A DNA stretch of 64,000 bases from Clostridia bacterium (lineage in GTDB: Bacteria > Bacillota > Clostridia > Lachnospirales > Anaerotignaceae), in contig JALCQR010000009.1 of assembly GCA_022651385.1 (NCBI GenBank), positions 1-64,000 of the forward strand, in the 5' to 3' direction. The first letter of the stretch is position 1. Every line of letters starts with the position of its first letter. Positions 37,944 through 46,859 of the stretch are shown here, piece by piece. The notes under the pieces are model-generated. The model was not told where the DNA came from, made no database searches, and saw nothing but the letters and a program-made list of their open reading frames with translations. Position numbers and translations under genes: made by a program.

Positions 37944-38756
37944 ATGAACAAAGCAAAGAAATTGTTGCTGTCCAAAAAAATGATAATCCTCTACTGGGTA
38001 CTGGGACTGATTGCGGTTTGGGAAGTTATAGCAAGCATAGTTGCCGTAACAAAGCGTTCGCCGGAAAATGTGCTGCCGCATATATATCAGGTTATTGCAT
38101 CTGTTTTCAGCAATACTATGGCAGGCCCCACTAAGACCATTACGCAGATTGTTATTTCCAATGCCGGCATGACATTATGGCGGGCGGCAGTTGGCTTTTT
38201 AATAGGCATGGCGGTGGGATATATTCTGGCACTGCTTATGAGTTTATTTAAGACAGTTGAAAAAGTAGCATTTCCATATCTCATGATTATTCAGATGATA
38301 CCTATTCTCGGTATTGCGCCAATTATTTTGGCCATTACAAAGGACATTGACGCAAGCCGAATAATAATTGCGGCAATTCTTACATTCTATCCTGTATCAA
38401 CAAATGTACTGGCCGGTTTTAAATCAGTGCAGCAGGAAAAGCTTGATTTGATGTTTTCACTTGCCGCTAAGAGAAAAGACGTATATATGAAACTGATGGT
38501 TCCGGCAAGCATGCCTTACTTTTTTACCGGACTTAAAATTGCGGCTCCTATGGCAATAACGGCATCAATTCTTGTAGATACTTTGCAGGGCGGCGGCGGT
38601 CTTGGATGTATGTTGTCACAGTCACTTAAACATGCAATGTCAATATACGTATTCTGGCAGATTGCGTTTTTAAGTGCGATTGTCGGTATATTAAGCTTCT
38701 GCCTTATGGGAGTGATTGAAAAAATATTGTCGCCTCAGAGAAAAGCCAAACTTTAA
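37944..38756 (+). CDS. ABC transporter permease 1 (NitT/TauT type)
   Basis: 270 residues, about six membrane helices, with the BPD-type coupling loop around AAKRKDVYMKLMVPASMPYFFTG shortened to RKDVYMKLMVPASMP. ATG at 37944 directly after the ATPase stop. Forms the channel with permease 2. Confidence 0.92.
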   Translation: MNKAKKLLLSKKMIILYWVLGLIAVWEVIASIVAVTKRSPENVLPHIYQVIASVFSNTMAGPTKTITQIVISNAGMTLWRAAVGFLIGMAVGYILALLMSLFKTVEKVAFPYLMIIQMIPILGIAPIILAITKDIDASRIIIAAILTFYPVSTNVLAGFKSVQQEKLDLMFSLAAKRKDVYMKLMVPASMPYFFTGLKIAAPMAITASILVDTLQGGGGLGCMLSQSLKHAMSIYVFWQIAFLSAIVGILSFCLMGVIEKILSPQRKAKL

Positions 38757-38771
38757 GGGGGTGCGATTAAA

Positions 38772-39575
38772 ATGAAGACAAAAAAAATAAACAAAAATAT
38801 GGTAACAAACATTTTATACCCTGTTATATTCGGAGCAATTATTTTAATTTTGTGCCAGACACAAATAATGCATAAGATTTTAGGCACAGATGTGTTTACA
38901 CTGCCTCTTCCAAGCCGAATCATAGAAATTATAAGTGAAAACATTCCTAAAATTATGGTGAATGTGAAAGCCACTTTAATTGTATCGGTAGGGGGATTGA
39001 TAATTGGGTCATTGTTAGGATATCTGCTTGCAATAATCGCAACAGTTTTTCCAAAAGGCGGAGCAGGCGGACTTTCTGTTGCGGCGGCGTTTAATGCGAT
39101 TCCCATTGTTGTTATTGCGCCTATATTTAATAACCTTACAAAAGGAATAAGCTCAGATGCCAGTTTCAGAAGCATGATTGCAAAAACACTTGTAGTAACT
39201 GTGTTTTGCATGGCGTCAATGAGTATCAACGCTTACAGAGGACTAAACGAACTTCCTCCGTTTTCAGTAGACTTGCTCAAATCTTATGCGGCAGGCAATT
39301 TTACAATATTTAAAAAGCTGAGACTGCCTAACAGTATACCATATATTTTTATAGCTTTAAGAGTTACAGTTCCGGGATGTATTATAAGCGGCGTTGTTTG
39401 TGAATATTTTGCGGAATATGTTATTGGAGTCGGACGTCAGATACGTGAAAATATAGTAACTGCACAGTATGCTACAGCGTGGGCATACATTACTGTTGCA
39501 TGTATTATGGGAATTATTATGTATATTATTTTGCTTATTGCTGAAAACGTTTTATTAAAGGGAAGAAAAAGTTAG
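38772..39575 (+). CDS. ABC transporter permease 2 (NitT/TauT type)
   Basis: 267 residues, six helices; coupling loop FTIFKKLRLPNSIPYIF. Its moderate likeness to permease 1 suggests a heteromeric channel, as in other pyrimidine-type importers. GGGGTG precedes the ATG. Confidence 0.92.
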   Translation: MKTKKINKNMVTNILYPVIFGAIILILCQTQIMHKILGTDVFTLPLPSRIIEIISENIPKIMVNVKATLIVSVGGLIIGSLLGYLLAIIATVFPKGGAGGLSVAAAFNAIPIVVIAPIFNNLTKGISSDASFRSMIAKTLVVTVFCMASMSINAYRGLNELPPFSVDLLKSYAAGNFTIFKKLRLPNSIPYIFIALRVTVPGCIISGVVCEYFAEYVIGVGRQIRENIVTAQYATAWAYITVACIMGIIMYIILLIAENVLLKGRKS

Positions 39576-39660
39576 ACCTATTTTACGGTATGATCAGGAC
39601 TCTTTAAGATGTCCTGCAAAATTAAATATTTCATTATTTTTTAGAATGGGAGGAATATGT

Positions 39661-40839
39661 ATGAGAAAACGGTTTAAAGAGTTTGGTGCACTTTTAACAG
39701 CAGTTATGATGGTATGCTTTACAGTTTCAGGATGCGGAAGCACAGCTACTTCTTCTGCCACAGGCAGTACATCAGGCAGTGAAACGGCATCATCTGCAAA
39801 ATCTTCTTCAGCTACAGAATCAACGTCATCAAGCGGAAAATATTTTGATAAAGACGCAACTGTAAAAGAAGTTCTTACAAAAGCAAGCGAAGAAGGCAAA
39901 ATTGGAAACTGGGGAGGCGGAAACGAATATGAATTGTTGGCTTTACTTTCAAAATATGGCCTTAAAACTTCATTTTTAAGCCAAGGCTATGACATGGATG
40001 GATTTGATGACGACTCAATTTTATTGGCATCGGTTATGACCTACAATGAAAAAGGGCTTGTTAAAAACAGTTACCCTGGCGGCTACGGCTATGGTGATAA
40101 GGTTAAGACAATTGACTTTAACCAAGAAGGCGTAGGAATGTTGGAAGACAACATATTCTGCACAAAGGATTTTGCAAAGGCAAATCCAAATACAGTAAAG
40201 GCTTTTATTTCAGCATCCCTTAAAGGCTGGAAAGATGCCTGCGCAGACCCTGAGGCAGCAGCCGAAACCGTGTATAAATACGGCTCTTCTGTATCTTCGC
40301 AGCATCAGTCTTACATGGCAAAAGAGGTTAAGAAACTTGTAGAAACAGACATAAACGGAAACGCAGTTTCTGATGATAAATTGGGATATATAAATGATGA
40401 TGCAATGCAGCAGACATTGGATATATTCAGAAAATATGTAAAATTGGACGATTCTTCTGCAAATGATGCCCTTCAGAAAATGGCTCTTGATGATTTCAGA
40501 GATAATTCATACTGGGAGGGAGCAACATCAGGCGATTTCGGTACACCTGAGAAATCAGACGTTACTATACAGTTAAAATGGCTACCGCAGGCACAGTTTA
40601 TGGGATATTATGTAGCTTTGGATAAAGGATACTATAAAGATCTCGGCTTAAATGTAACAATTACACCTGGCGGCGGCGATATCGGTGAGACAACGGCTGT
40701 ATATACAGGCCAGGCTGATTTTGGAACTACATGGCCAGCAACATTAATCTCCGCAGATGCCAGCGGTATGGGACTGCTTGAGGTTGCACAGATTTACCAG
40801 CGCTCAGGACTGCAGATGGTTTACAAAATAAATCAATAA
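39661..40839 (+). CDS. ABC substrate-binding lipoprotein, NMT1/THI5 type, circularly permuted
   Basis: 392 residues from the ATG at 39661 (GGGAGG 7 bases upstream). A lipoprotein signal ends in VSGC with C25 as the lipid anchor, followed by a Ser/Thr linker to about residue 60. Residues about 81-290 (IGNWGGGNEYELLALL, then YNEKGLV, GVGMLEDNIF and SLKGWKDA) match the second half of THI5/NMT1-type binding proteins. Residues 301-392 (VTIQLKWLPQAQFMGYYVA, then the Gly-rich PGGGDIG, ADFG and QIYQRSGLQMV) match the part that normally comes directly after the signal peptide. The normal order is therefore swapped at the hinge. The family binds pyrimidines and related rings, consistent with the enzymes encoded next. 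No frameshift or stop interrupts it. Confidence 0.88.
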   Translation: MRKRFKEFGALLTAVMMVCFTVSGCGSTATSSATGSTSGSETASSAKSSSATESTSSSGKYFDKDATVKEVLTKASEEGKIGNWGGGNEYELLALLSKYGLKTSFLSQGYDMDGFDDDSILLASVMTYNEKGLVKNSYPGGYGYGDKVKTIDFNQEGVGMLEDNIFCTKDFAKANPNTVKAFISASLKGWKDACADPEAAAETVYKYGSSVSSQHQSYMAKEVKKLVETDINGNAVSDDKLGYINDDAMQQTLDIFRKYVKLDDSSANDALQKMALDDFRDNSYWEGATSGDFGTPEKSDVTIQLKWLPQAQFMGYYVALDKGYYKDLGLNVTITPGGGDIGETTAVYTGQADFGTTWPATLISADASGMGLLEVAQIYQRSGLQMVYKINQ

Positions 40840-40854
40840 AGTTATAACTTTCAT

Positions 40855-40875
40855 GCAGGCGCTTGCGGCGCCTGC
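40855..40875 (+). other. GC-rich hairpin after the binding-protein gene
   Basis: GCAGGCGC and GCGCCTGC form a perfect 8-bp stem with a five-base loop and no T-run. In many ABC operons such a hairpin protects the upstream mRNA so that the binding protein is made in excess. Confidence 0.6.
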
Positions 40876-40901
40876 GTACTGTATTAAGGAGGCTCAAAAG
40901 T

Positions 40902-42269
40902 ATGGATTTAATTATTAAAAACGGAACAATAGTTACGGCAAAAGAAAGCTATATTGCAGATATTGCGGTAAAAGACGGGAAAATAGTAAATATCGGCATA
41001 AATCTTACTGATGACGGGGCCAAAGTTATAGATGCAACAGGAAAACTGGTGCTTCCTGGAGCAATTGACGCTCATACACATCTTAATATGCCTTTTGGAG
41101 GAACTGTATCGGCAGACAGCTACCTTGCCGGCACAAGAGCTGCGGCATGCGGCGGTGTAACTACTGTTTTTGATTATCCTGTGCAGAGAAAAGGCAGCGG
41201 AATAATGGAGACAATTAACGGAAAAAAAGAAATATGCGAAAAAGAAGCATGTGTTGATTATGCTTTCCATTGCTGTATTACAGACTTAAACGGAGGCGCA
41301 ATATTAGATGAATTTAAAGACGCTGTTGCAAACGGTATAACGAGTTTTAAATGTTTTTTTGTATATAAAAAAGAAGGAATGATGGTAGACGACGGAACAT
41401 TTGTTAAAATTCTTTTAAGGGCAAAAGAAGTAGGTGCGATGACAAATGTTCATGCCGAAAATCCGGACCTTATTGATATGAACACAGAAAAGTTTTTAAA
41501 AGAAGGAAAGACATCGGCTTGGTATCACTATTTGAGCAGACCGGAATTTGTGGAAGCTGAAGCTGACAAAAGAGCTGTTCATTGGGCCAAATCGGTAAAT
41601 GCACCTGTATATATTGTACATATGGCGGACAAAGAAGGCTTGGAAGCCGCAATTGCCGCAAAAGAGGACGGAGCTGAAATCTATATCGAAACTTGCCCGC
41701 AGTACCTTGAATTTACATGTGATGTATATAAGAGAGAAGACGGACGCAATTTCGTATGTTCACCGCCTATGAAAGGCAAGGAAAGCCAAGACGCATTGTG
41801 GAAAGCTATAAAAACTGGTGCAATTGACACTGTAGCTACAGACCATTGTCCTTTCCAAAGTTATGAGAAGGATTGGGGCAAAGATGATTTTACAAAAATT
41901 CCAAACGGCTGTGCCGGAGTTGAAAACCTGTATCCTTACATGCTTTCGGCAGCAACAGACGGAAAAATTACATATAACCGTGTTGTGGAATTATGTTCCA
42001 CAAACCCGGCTAAGATATTCGGATGTACAAAAAAGGGCTCTCTTGCTATCGGAAAAGACGCCGATATAGTAATTTATGATCCTACAAAGGACTTTACGAT
42101 TTCAGTAAAAAATATGCACTCCGATTATGACCATACAATATGGGAAGGCAAGACTGTACACGGCTATCCGGTACAGACATATGTACGTGGAAAACTTGTA
42201 TTTGACAACGGTAATTTTGTGGGTGAGCCGGGATACGGACAATTTATTAAGAGAGAACCGAGAAAATGA
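40902..42269 (+). CDS. hydA: Dihydropyrimidinase (D-hydantoinase family)
   Basis: 455 residues from the ATG at 40902, preceded by AAGGAGG. Hydrolyses the ring of dihydrouracil/dihydrothymine to N-carbamoyl-beta-amino acids. Zinc ligands: H58 and H60 (DAHTH), carboxylated K150 (SFKCFF), the His of YIVHMADKEG and the catalytic-site Asp of ATDHCPF. Length is typical. Hydantoins are an alternative substrate, but the PreA gene 12 bp downstream favours pyrimidines. Confidence 0.93.
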   Translation: MDLIIKNGTIVTAKESYIADIAVKDGKIVNIGINLTDDGAKVIDATGKLVLPGAIDAHTHLNMPFGGTVSADSYLAGTRAAACGGVTTVFDYPVQRKGSGIMETINGKKEICEKEACVDYAFHCCITDLNGGAILDEFKDAVANGITSFKCFFVYKKEGMMVDDGTFVKILLRAKEVGAMTNVHAENPDLIDMNTEKFLKEGKTSAWYHYLSRPEFVEAEADKRAVHWAKSVNAPVYIVHMADKEGLEAAIAAKEDGAEIYIETCPQYLEFTCDVYKREDGRNFVCSPPMKGKESQDALWKAIKTGAIDTVATDHCPFQSYEKDWGKDDFTKIPNGCAGVENLYPYMLSAATDGKITYNRVVELCSTNPAKIFGCTKKGSLAIGKDADIVIYDPTKDFTISVKNMHSDYDHTIWEGKTVHGYPVQTYVRGKLVFDNGNFVGEPGYGQFIKREPRK

Positions 42270-42281
42270 AGGGGGCATACT

Positions 42282-43781
42282 ATGGCTGATGCGAAATACA
42301 AAGAACAGGTGCTAACGGAAGAATGCGGCCAGTGTCTTCTTTGTGAAAAAGGAGCCTGTGCAGAGGCTTGCCCATATGGTATTAAAACCGATGAGGTAAT
42401 ACGAAGCATTCGTTTTGAAAATATATCAGGCGCTGCGGCAAAACTGCCGAAATATCTGCCTTGTGATACATGTGAGGGCAAACCATGCAAAACGGCCTGC
42501 ATAAAAAGCAAAATAAATAAGTCTGTTGCGATTGATGAAATCATGAAGTTATGTTCTTTGACAAAAACAACTGAAAAAGCAGAAGCTGACTTGTCAATAG
42601 ATTTTTGCGGGCTTCATTGTGAAAATCCATTTTTCTTGTCTTCTTCCGTAGTTGGAAGCGGCTATGAGATGATTGCAAAGGCATTTGAAATGGGCTGGTC
42701 AGGTGTGGTATATAAAACGATAACAAGTTTTACTCATGATGAGGTTTCTCCGCGTTTTGCCGCGTTAAAAAAAGAGGCTAATCCGTTTATTGGATTTAAA
42801 AATTTAGAGCAGACATCGGAAAAACCATTAAAAGAAGATATTGATACTTTAAAACGCTTGAAAAATGACTATCCGGATAAAATCGTTATAGCGTCTATTA
42901 TGGGGCAAAACGAGGAAGATTGGAGTTATCTTGCCAAACTTTCAACAGAAGCCGGTGTGGATGCGCTTGAGCTTAATTTTTCGTGTCCGCATATGGCACA
43001 CGGCGGAATGGGCTCTGATGTAGGCGAAAATCCAGAGGTTGTGGCAGAATATGTAAAAGCTGTAAAAAAGGCGACAAATATTCCTGTTATTGCTAAAACG
43101 ACTCCAAATACTGGGAATATGGTGCCTTCGGCAGTTGCGGCAGTAAAAGCGGGAGCTGATGCCTTGGCGGCAATAAATACCATAAAAAGTATTATGAATA
43201 TTCATCCGGAATCTTTTGTGTCAGAACCTGAAATATGCCAAAAAAGCGCAGTAGGCGGCTATTCAGGAAAGGCAGTTAAGCCTATAGCCTGCCGCTTTAT
43301 TTACGATATGGCAACTTCAAAAGAGCTTAAAGGTGTCCCTTTAACAGGAATGGGCGGTATCGAAACATGGAAAGATGCAATGGAATTTATTGCACTTGGA
43401 TGTACAAATATACAGGTGACGACTTCCGTAATGCAGTATGGTTACAGAATAATTGAAGATATGATAGACGGCATGAAACGGTTTCTTTATGAAAACGGTT
43501 TTGACAGCATAACGGAAATTGTTGGCGCGGCTTTGCCGAATATTATTCAAACAGATGAACTGGAACGCAGAAGTATATGTTATCCGAAATTCAGCTTAGA
43601 TAAATGCGTGGGCTGCGGACGATGCTATATATCATGCTTTGACGGAGGACATCAGGCACTTGCAATGGTTGATAAAAAACCGCGCATTAATGCTGAAAAA
43701 TGTGTAGGATGTCACTTATGTCTTGCCGTATGCCCGGCAGGCGCAATATCCGCCGGTCCTCGTGTGGGACGTAAAATGTAA
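42282..43781 (+). CDS. preA: Dihydropyrimidine dehydrogenase PreA subunit with extra N-terminal Fe-S domain
   Basis: 499 residues. From about residue 95 it is a PreA: FMN-binding barrel (NPFFLSSSVVGSGYE, GFKNLEQ, NFSCPH, INTIKS, GYSGKAVKPIA, GGIETW) and two C-terminal 4Fe-4S motifs (CVGCGRCYISC and CVGCHLCLAVCP). It interconverts uracil/thymine and their dihydro forms. Residues 1-80 are an added Cys-rich domain with C15, C18, C21, C26, C30 and C61, C64, C69, C73, of the kind that opens full-length DPD and PreT/GltD proteins. The FAD and NADPH domains normally joined to it are absent, and no preT is adjacent, so the electron donor may be ferredoxin (inference). Confidence 0.92.
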   Translation: MADAKYKEQVLTEECGQCLLCEKGACAEACPYGIKTDEVIRSIRFENISGAAAKLPKYLPCDTCEGKPCKTACIKSKINKSVAIDEIMKLCSLTKTTEKAEADLSIDFCGLHCENPFFLSSSVVGSGYEMIAKAFEMGWSGVVYKTITSFTHDEVSPRFAALKKEANPFIGFKNLEQTSEKPLKEDIDTLKRLKNDYPDKIVIASIMGQNEEDWSYLAKLSTEAGVDALELNFSCPHMAHGGMGSDVGENPEVVAEYVKAVKKATNIPVIAKTTPNTGNMVPSAVAAVKAGADALAAINTIKSIMNIHPESFVSEPEICQKSAVGGYSGKAVKPIACRFIYDMATSKELKGVPLTGMGGIETWKDAMEFIALGCTNIQVTTSVMQYGYRIIEDMIDGMKRFLYENGFDSITEIVGAALPNIIQTDELERRSICYPKFSLDKCVGCGRCYISCFDGGHQALAMVDKKPRINAEKCVGCHLCLAVCPAGAISAGPRVGRKM

Positions 43782-43807
43782 ATTATATAGAAAGGGAAGT
43801 GCTTATT

Positions 43808-45070
43808 ATGTATACATGCAGTATTGAAAGAATGAAAGACAAAATTAAAACAATGAGTAAGTTTGGAGATGCCGGACACGGCGGCGTAACAAGATACGCT
43901 TTATCTCCCGAGGATATCATGGCACGTAATGAGTTTATAAAGAGAATGGAAGCCATAGGGGCAAAAATAGAAATTGATGATGTGGCAGACATGTATGCGA
44001 CACTGCCGGGCAGTGAGCCTGGTGCAAAGCGTATTGTTATGGCATCACATAGTGATTCTGTTAAAAACGGCGGAAACTATGACGGCATTTTAGGTGTTAT
44101 GTCAGCAATGGAAGTATTGGAGACTGTTGCGGATTTAAAAATTCCTCATAAGCATCCTTTAACGGCCATGGTTTGGACAAATGAGGAGGGCTCGTTATAT
44201 CCGCCTGCAATGATGTGTTCAGGTATTGTATGCTATGATTACCTGCCGGAAGACATAAGGCAGAAGTTTAAATATGAGGACATGATGGCTTCAAAGAGCA
44301 TTTTGGACCCTACCAAGAATTTTGGTGAAGCATTGGAAAAATCAGGATTCAAGGGAGACAAAAAATACCGCTTAAATCCGGAAAAATATAAATACATGTT
44401 TGAAACACATATTGAGCAGGGACCTATTCTGGAGGATGCCGGAAATGACATAGGCGTTGTTGACTGTGTGCTTGGAATGTTTAACTACCGTTTGAAATTT
44501 TACGGGCAGACAACGCATGCGGGAACATTTCCTATGCCTAAAAGAAAAGACGCATTTTTTGCGGCAGCCAAGGCATTATGTTATCTGCATGAAGAGATTG
44601 ATAAGTTAGGATATCCGGAACTGGTATACACAACAGGTGAAGTGGTTTGCCACCCATGTGTACATACATGTGTGCCTGATTATTTCGATTTCTCATTTGA
44701 CTCAAGACATGAGGATCCTAAAGTATTGGATAAAGTGCTTTCTATTGTAAAAAGCTGTGCTGACAAAGAATGGTGCGGATGTACATGCAAAGTTGAAAAA
44801 GCCTGGAACCGTGACACAGTATATTGGGATAAAAATCTGGTAAGCTACGTAAAAGAAGCTGCTGAGGAATTAGGCGTAAAACACCAGTATATTCATTCAG
44901 GGGCCGGACATGATGCGCAGTTTGCATCATACATGCTTCCTACAACAATGATATTTGTACAGTCTAAAAACGGATTATCACATTGTGAGCCTGAGTATTC
45001 TTCTCCTGAACACTGCACCGAAGGCGCATCGGTTTTATTAAACGCAGTGTTAAAGGCAGATGCCGAATAA
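43808..45070 (+). CDS. M20 N-carbamoyl-beta-amino-acid amidohydrolase (beta-ureidopropionase type)
   Basis: 420 residues from the ATG at 43808 (AAAGGGA site; the GTG at 43799 is too near it). Zn-dependent amidase/carbamoylase of the M20 family: SHSDSVKNGGNYDG and TNEEGS hold metal ligands, FETHIEQGP, GQTTHAGTFPMPKRKD and SGAGHDAQF complete the active site. Expected to release beta-alanine (or 3-aminoisobutyrate), CO2 and NH3 from the dihydropyrimidinase product. Last gene of the operon that starts at 37101. Confidence 0.9.
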   Translation: MYTCSIERMKDKIKTMSKFGDAGHGGVTRYALSPEDIMARNEFIKRMEAIGAKIEIDDVADMYATLPGSEPGAKRIVMASHSDSVKNGGNYDGILGVMSAMEVLETVADLKIPHKHPLTAMVWTNEEGSLYPPAMMCSGIVCYDYLPEDIRQKFKYEDMMASKSILDPTKNFGEALEKSGFKGDKKYRLNPEKYKYMFETHIEQGPILEDAGNDIGVVDCVLGMFNYRLKFYGQTTHAGTFPMPKRKDAFFAAAKALCYLHEEIDKLGYPELVYTTGEVVCHPCVHTCVPDYFDFSFDSRHEDPKVLDKVLSIVKSCADKEWCGCTCKVEKAWNRDTVYWDKNLVSYVKEAAEELGVKHQYIHSGAGHDAQFASYMLPTTMIFVQSKNGLSHCEPEYSSPEHCTEGASVLLNAVLKADAE

Positions 45071-45149
45071 TAAATTGGGTACTCTGGAGCACTTGACTAA
45101 GGAGAAAAAGTGTGATAAGTTGATAATATTATGTAATGTTATATGAAAA

Positions 45150-45190
45150 ACAGCGCAAGGAAGCACAAACTTCTTTGCGCTGTTTTTTTT
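45150..45190 (+). terminator. Terminator of the ABC-pyrimidine operon
   Basis: CAGCGCAAGGAAG and CTTCTTTGCGCTG arms followed by eight T. Confidence 0.9.
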
Positions 45191-45226
45191 AAAAAAAGAA
45201 TTCTGTTTTCAAAGGAGTGATTGCGT

Positions 45227-46447
45227 ATGACGACATTTGAACAGATACTTGCATTGGAAGAATTAAAGGACGCAAAAGTTATTGCGGGAAAGCAGGGCAT
45301 GAATACGCCTATCAGCTGGGTGCATATTGTTTTTGACGTGGATATAAGCTCATGGATTAGCAAAGGCAATCTTTTGATTGTAAACGGAGCCGGATTCCGA
45401 TATGCTGAACGGGATTTAATAAGCATAATTGAACAGCTTAATCAGGTAAAAGCAGCAGGCATAATTGTTGAAAAAGGCAAGTACATAAATGTGATTTCCA
45501 AAAAAGTAATCCGGAAGGCAGATGAACTCGGGATTTTGGTAATAGAAGTTTGCCGTAAACTTGATATGGAAAGCCTTACATATGCGATAGGACAGCTTTG
45601 CTTTAAAGATTCTCAAATGAAAAACCGCTCTGAAATTTTAAAGGAGATTGTTTATCTGCCGTATATCGAAGAACGCAGAAAGGAACTAATAAATTTAGGT
45701 TATGATGAAAATGAGCCTTATGCGGTGGCAGCAATTGAACCTAATTTGGAATCCGTTGATTCTATAAAAGCCAAAAGCGAACATTTTTGGACACATATAA
45801 AAGACCGGTTTTTGTCATTGGTAAGCTCAGAATTTCTAACAGACGAAAGCAAGCTGTGGCATTTTAACGAAAACGGAATTTATATTTATCTTGTAAAGCT
45901 TCCTCAAAGGGACTGTGCAAAAAAAACTATTATTGACCACATGAAAAATATAAAAAATAATATAACAAATACTGAAGGCGGAATAACCGTAAGCATTGGC
46001 ATAGGCAATATTATTTATGATATAAAGGGGATAAGAGCCAGCGTATACCAGGCAAAATACGCTTTGTCTTCGCTTAGTTTGTGCAAACGTTCAAACGAGG
46101 TGCGGCTTTACGAGGACATGGGTGTATACCGTATATTTTTTCAGTATCACAATGACGAGAAACTAATTGAGCTTTATAAGCGTATATTAGGTGAATTGGA
46201 AAGACAGGATAAGGAATACAACAGTCAGATGTTAGATACTTTAGAGACATACTTTACATGTAACTGTAATCTAAGCCGGACTGCCGATGTACTGTTTATA
46301 CACAGAAATACTCTTAAATATCGCTTAAAGAAAATTAAAGAAATACTTATGATTGATTTTGATGACTGCAATGCAAGTTTTACTGTGCAGTTTGCGCTTA
46401 AAATAAAGAAATACCTAAAGGCTCAGGGAACGGCTGTTGTTACCTGA
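45227..46447 (+). CDS. PucR-family transcriptional regulator 1
   Basis: 406 residues from the ATG at 45227 (AAGGAG 9 bases upstream). Residues about 1-120 are the PucR N-terminal domain (FEQILALEELKDAKVIAG), followed by a GGDEF-like central domain and a C-terminal helix-turn-helix (NLSRTADVLFIHRNTLKYRLKK). PucR proteins activate purine, pyrimidine or amino-acid catabolic genes in response to the substrate. It lies between the operon terminator and the aminotransferase gene and is a paralogue of the regulator at 48257. Confidence 0.9.
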   Translation: MTTFEQILALEELKDAKVIAGKQGMNTPISWVHIVFDVDISSWISKGNLLIVNGAGFRYAERDLISIIEQLNQVKAAGIIVEKGKYINVISKKVIRKADELGILVIEVCRKLDMESLTYAIGQLCFKDSQMKNRSEILKEIVYLPYIEERRKELINLGYDENEPYAVAAIEPNLESVDSIKAKSEHFWTHIKDRFLSLVSSEFLTDESKLWHFNENGIYIYLVKLPQRDCAKKTIIDHMKNIKNNITNTEGGITVSIGIGNIIYDIKGIRASVYQAKYALSSLSLCKRSNEVRLYEDMGVYRIFFQYHNDEKLIELYKRILGELERQDKEYNSQMLDTLETYFTCNCNLSRTADVLFIHRNTLKYRLKKIKEILMIDFDDCNASFTVQFALKIKKYLKAQGTAVVT

Positions 46448-46853
46448 ATGGACAAAAAAAGAGGATTATATTGTCAGATATAGACATAGCCAAAAACCTA
46501 TGAAGTGTTAAGATATTAATATCAAAACGAAAGCAGTTGAAATGGCATGGCGATAGATGATTGGTTTGAACTAAAAAAATGGGCATACTACTGCCGCATC
46601 TATGGCGGAAGCGATTGCATTGCATGAAATTAAGCTTTTGCAAAAATACTGCGAAAGTTATAAATAATGGGAATGATATAAAAGTGTATGAATATAATGT
46701 TAGGACAGTTAGGGGTTGGGCAATTTTAGACTCAGAGCCAAGCTGGAAGCATGACACATTTATAAACCGCAGCAATATAATTAATCTTAAATTTTGCCAC
46801 GGAGGGAAAAAACTTGTAATGCATAATGAACTATTTTAGTTTTAGAGGAGGAC
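46448..46853 (+). pseudogene. Possible decayed gene remnant in a 410-bp gap
   Basis: One forward frame reads protein-like stretches (DINIKTKAVEMAW near 46513, then GHTTAASMAEAIALHEIKLL near 46578-46640) broken by several in-frame stops. An 86-codon open frame at 46579-46839 in another frame has no ribosome binding site and an unlikely composition. I cannot name a family. It may be a relic of an enzyme gene of the same pathway, or chance. Confidence 0.3.
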
Positions 46854-46859
46854 ATGAAT

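Noticed and set aside
43808-45070. Reading the M20 enzyme as a peptidase or L-hydantoinase partner
   Set aside because: The gene directly follows dihydropyrimidinase and PreA, which favours beta-ureidopropionase, although hydantoin use cannot be excluded.
46579-46839. 86-codon plus-strand frame in the aminotransferase upstream gap
   Set aside because: No ribosome binding site and an unlikely composition; a different frame has more protein-like segments, so I list the region only as a possible remnant.
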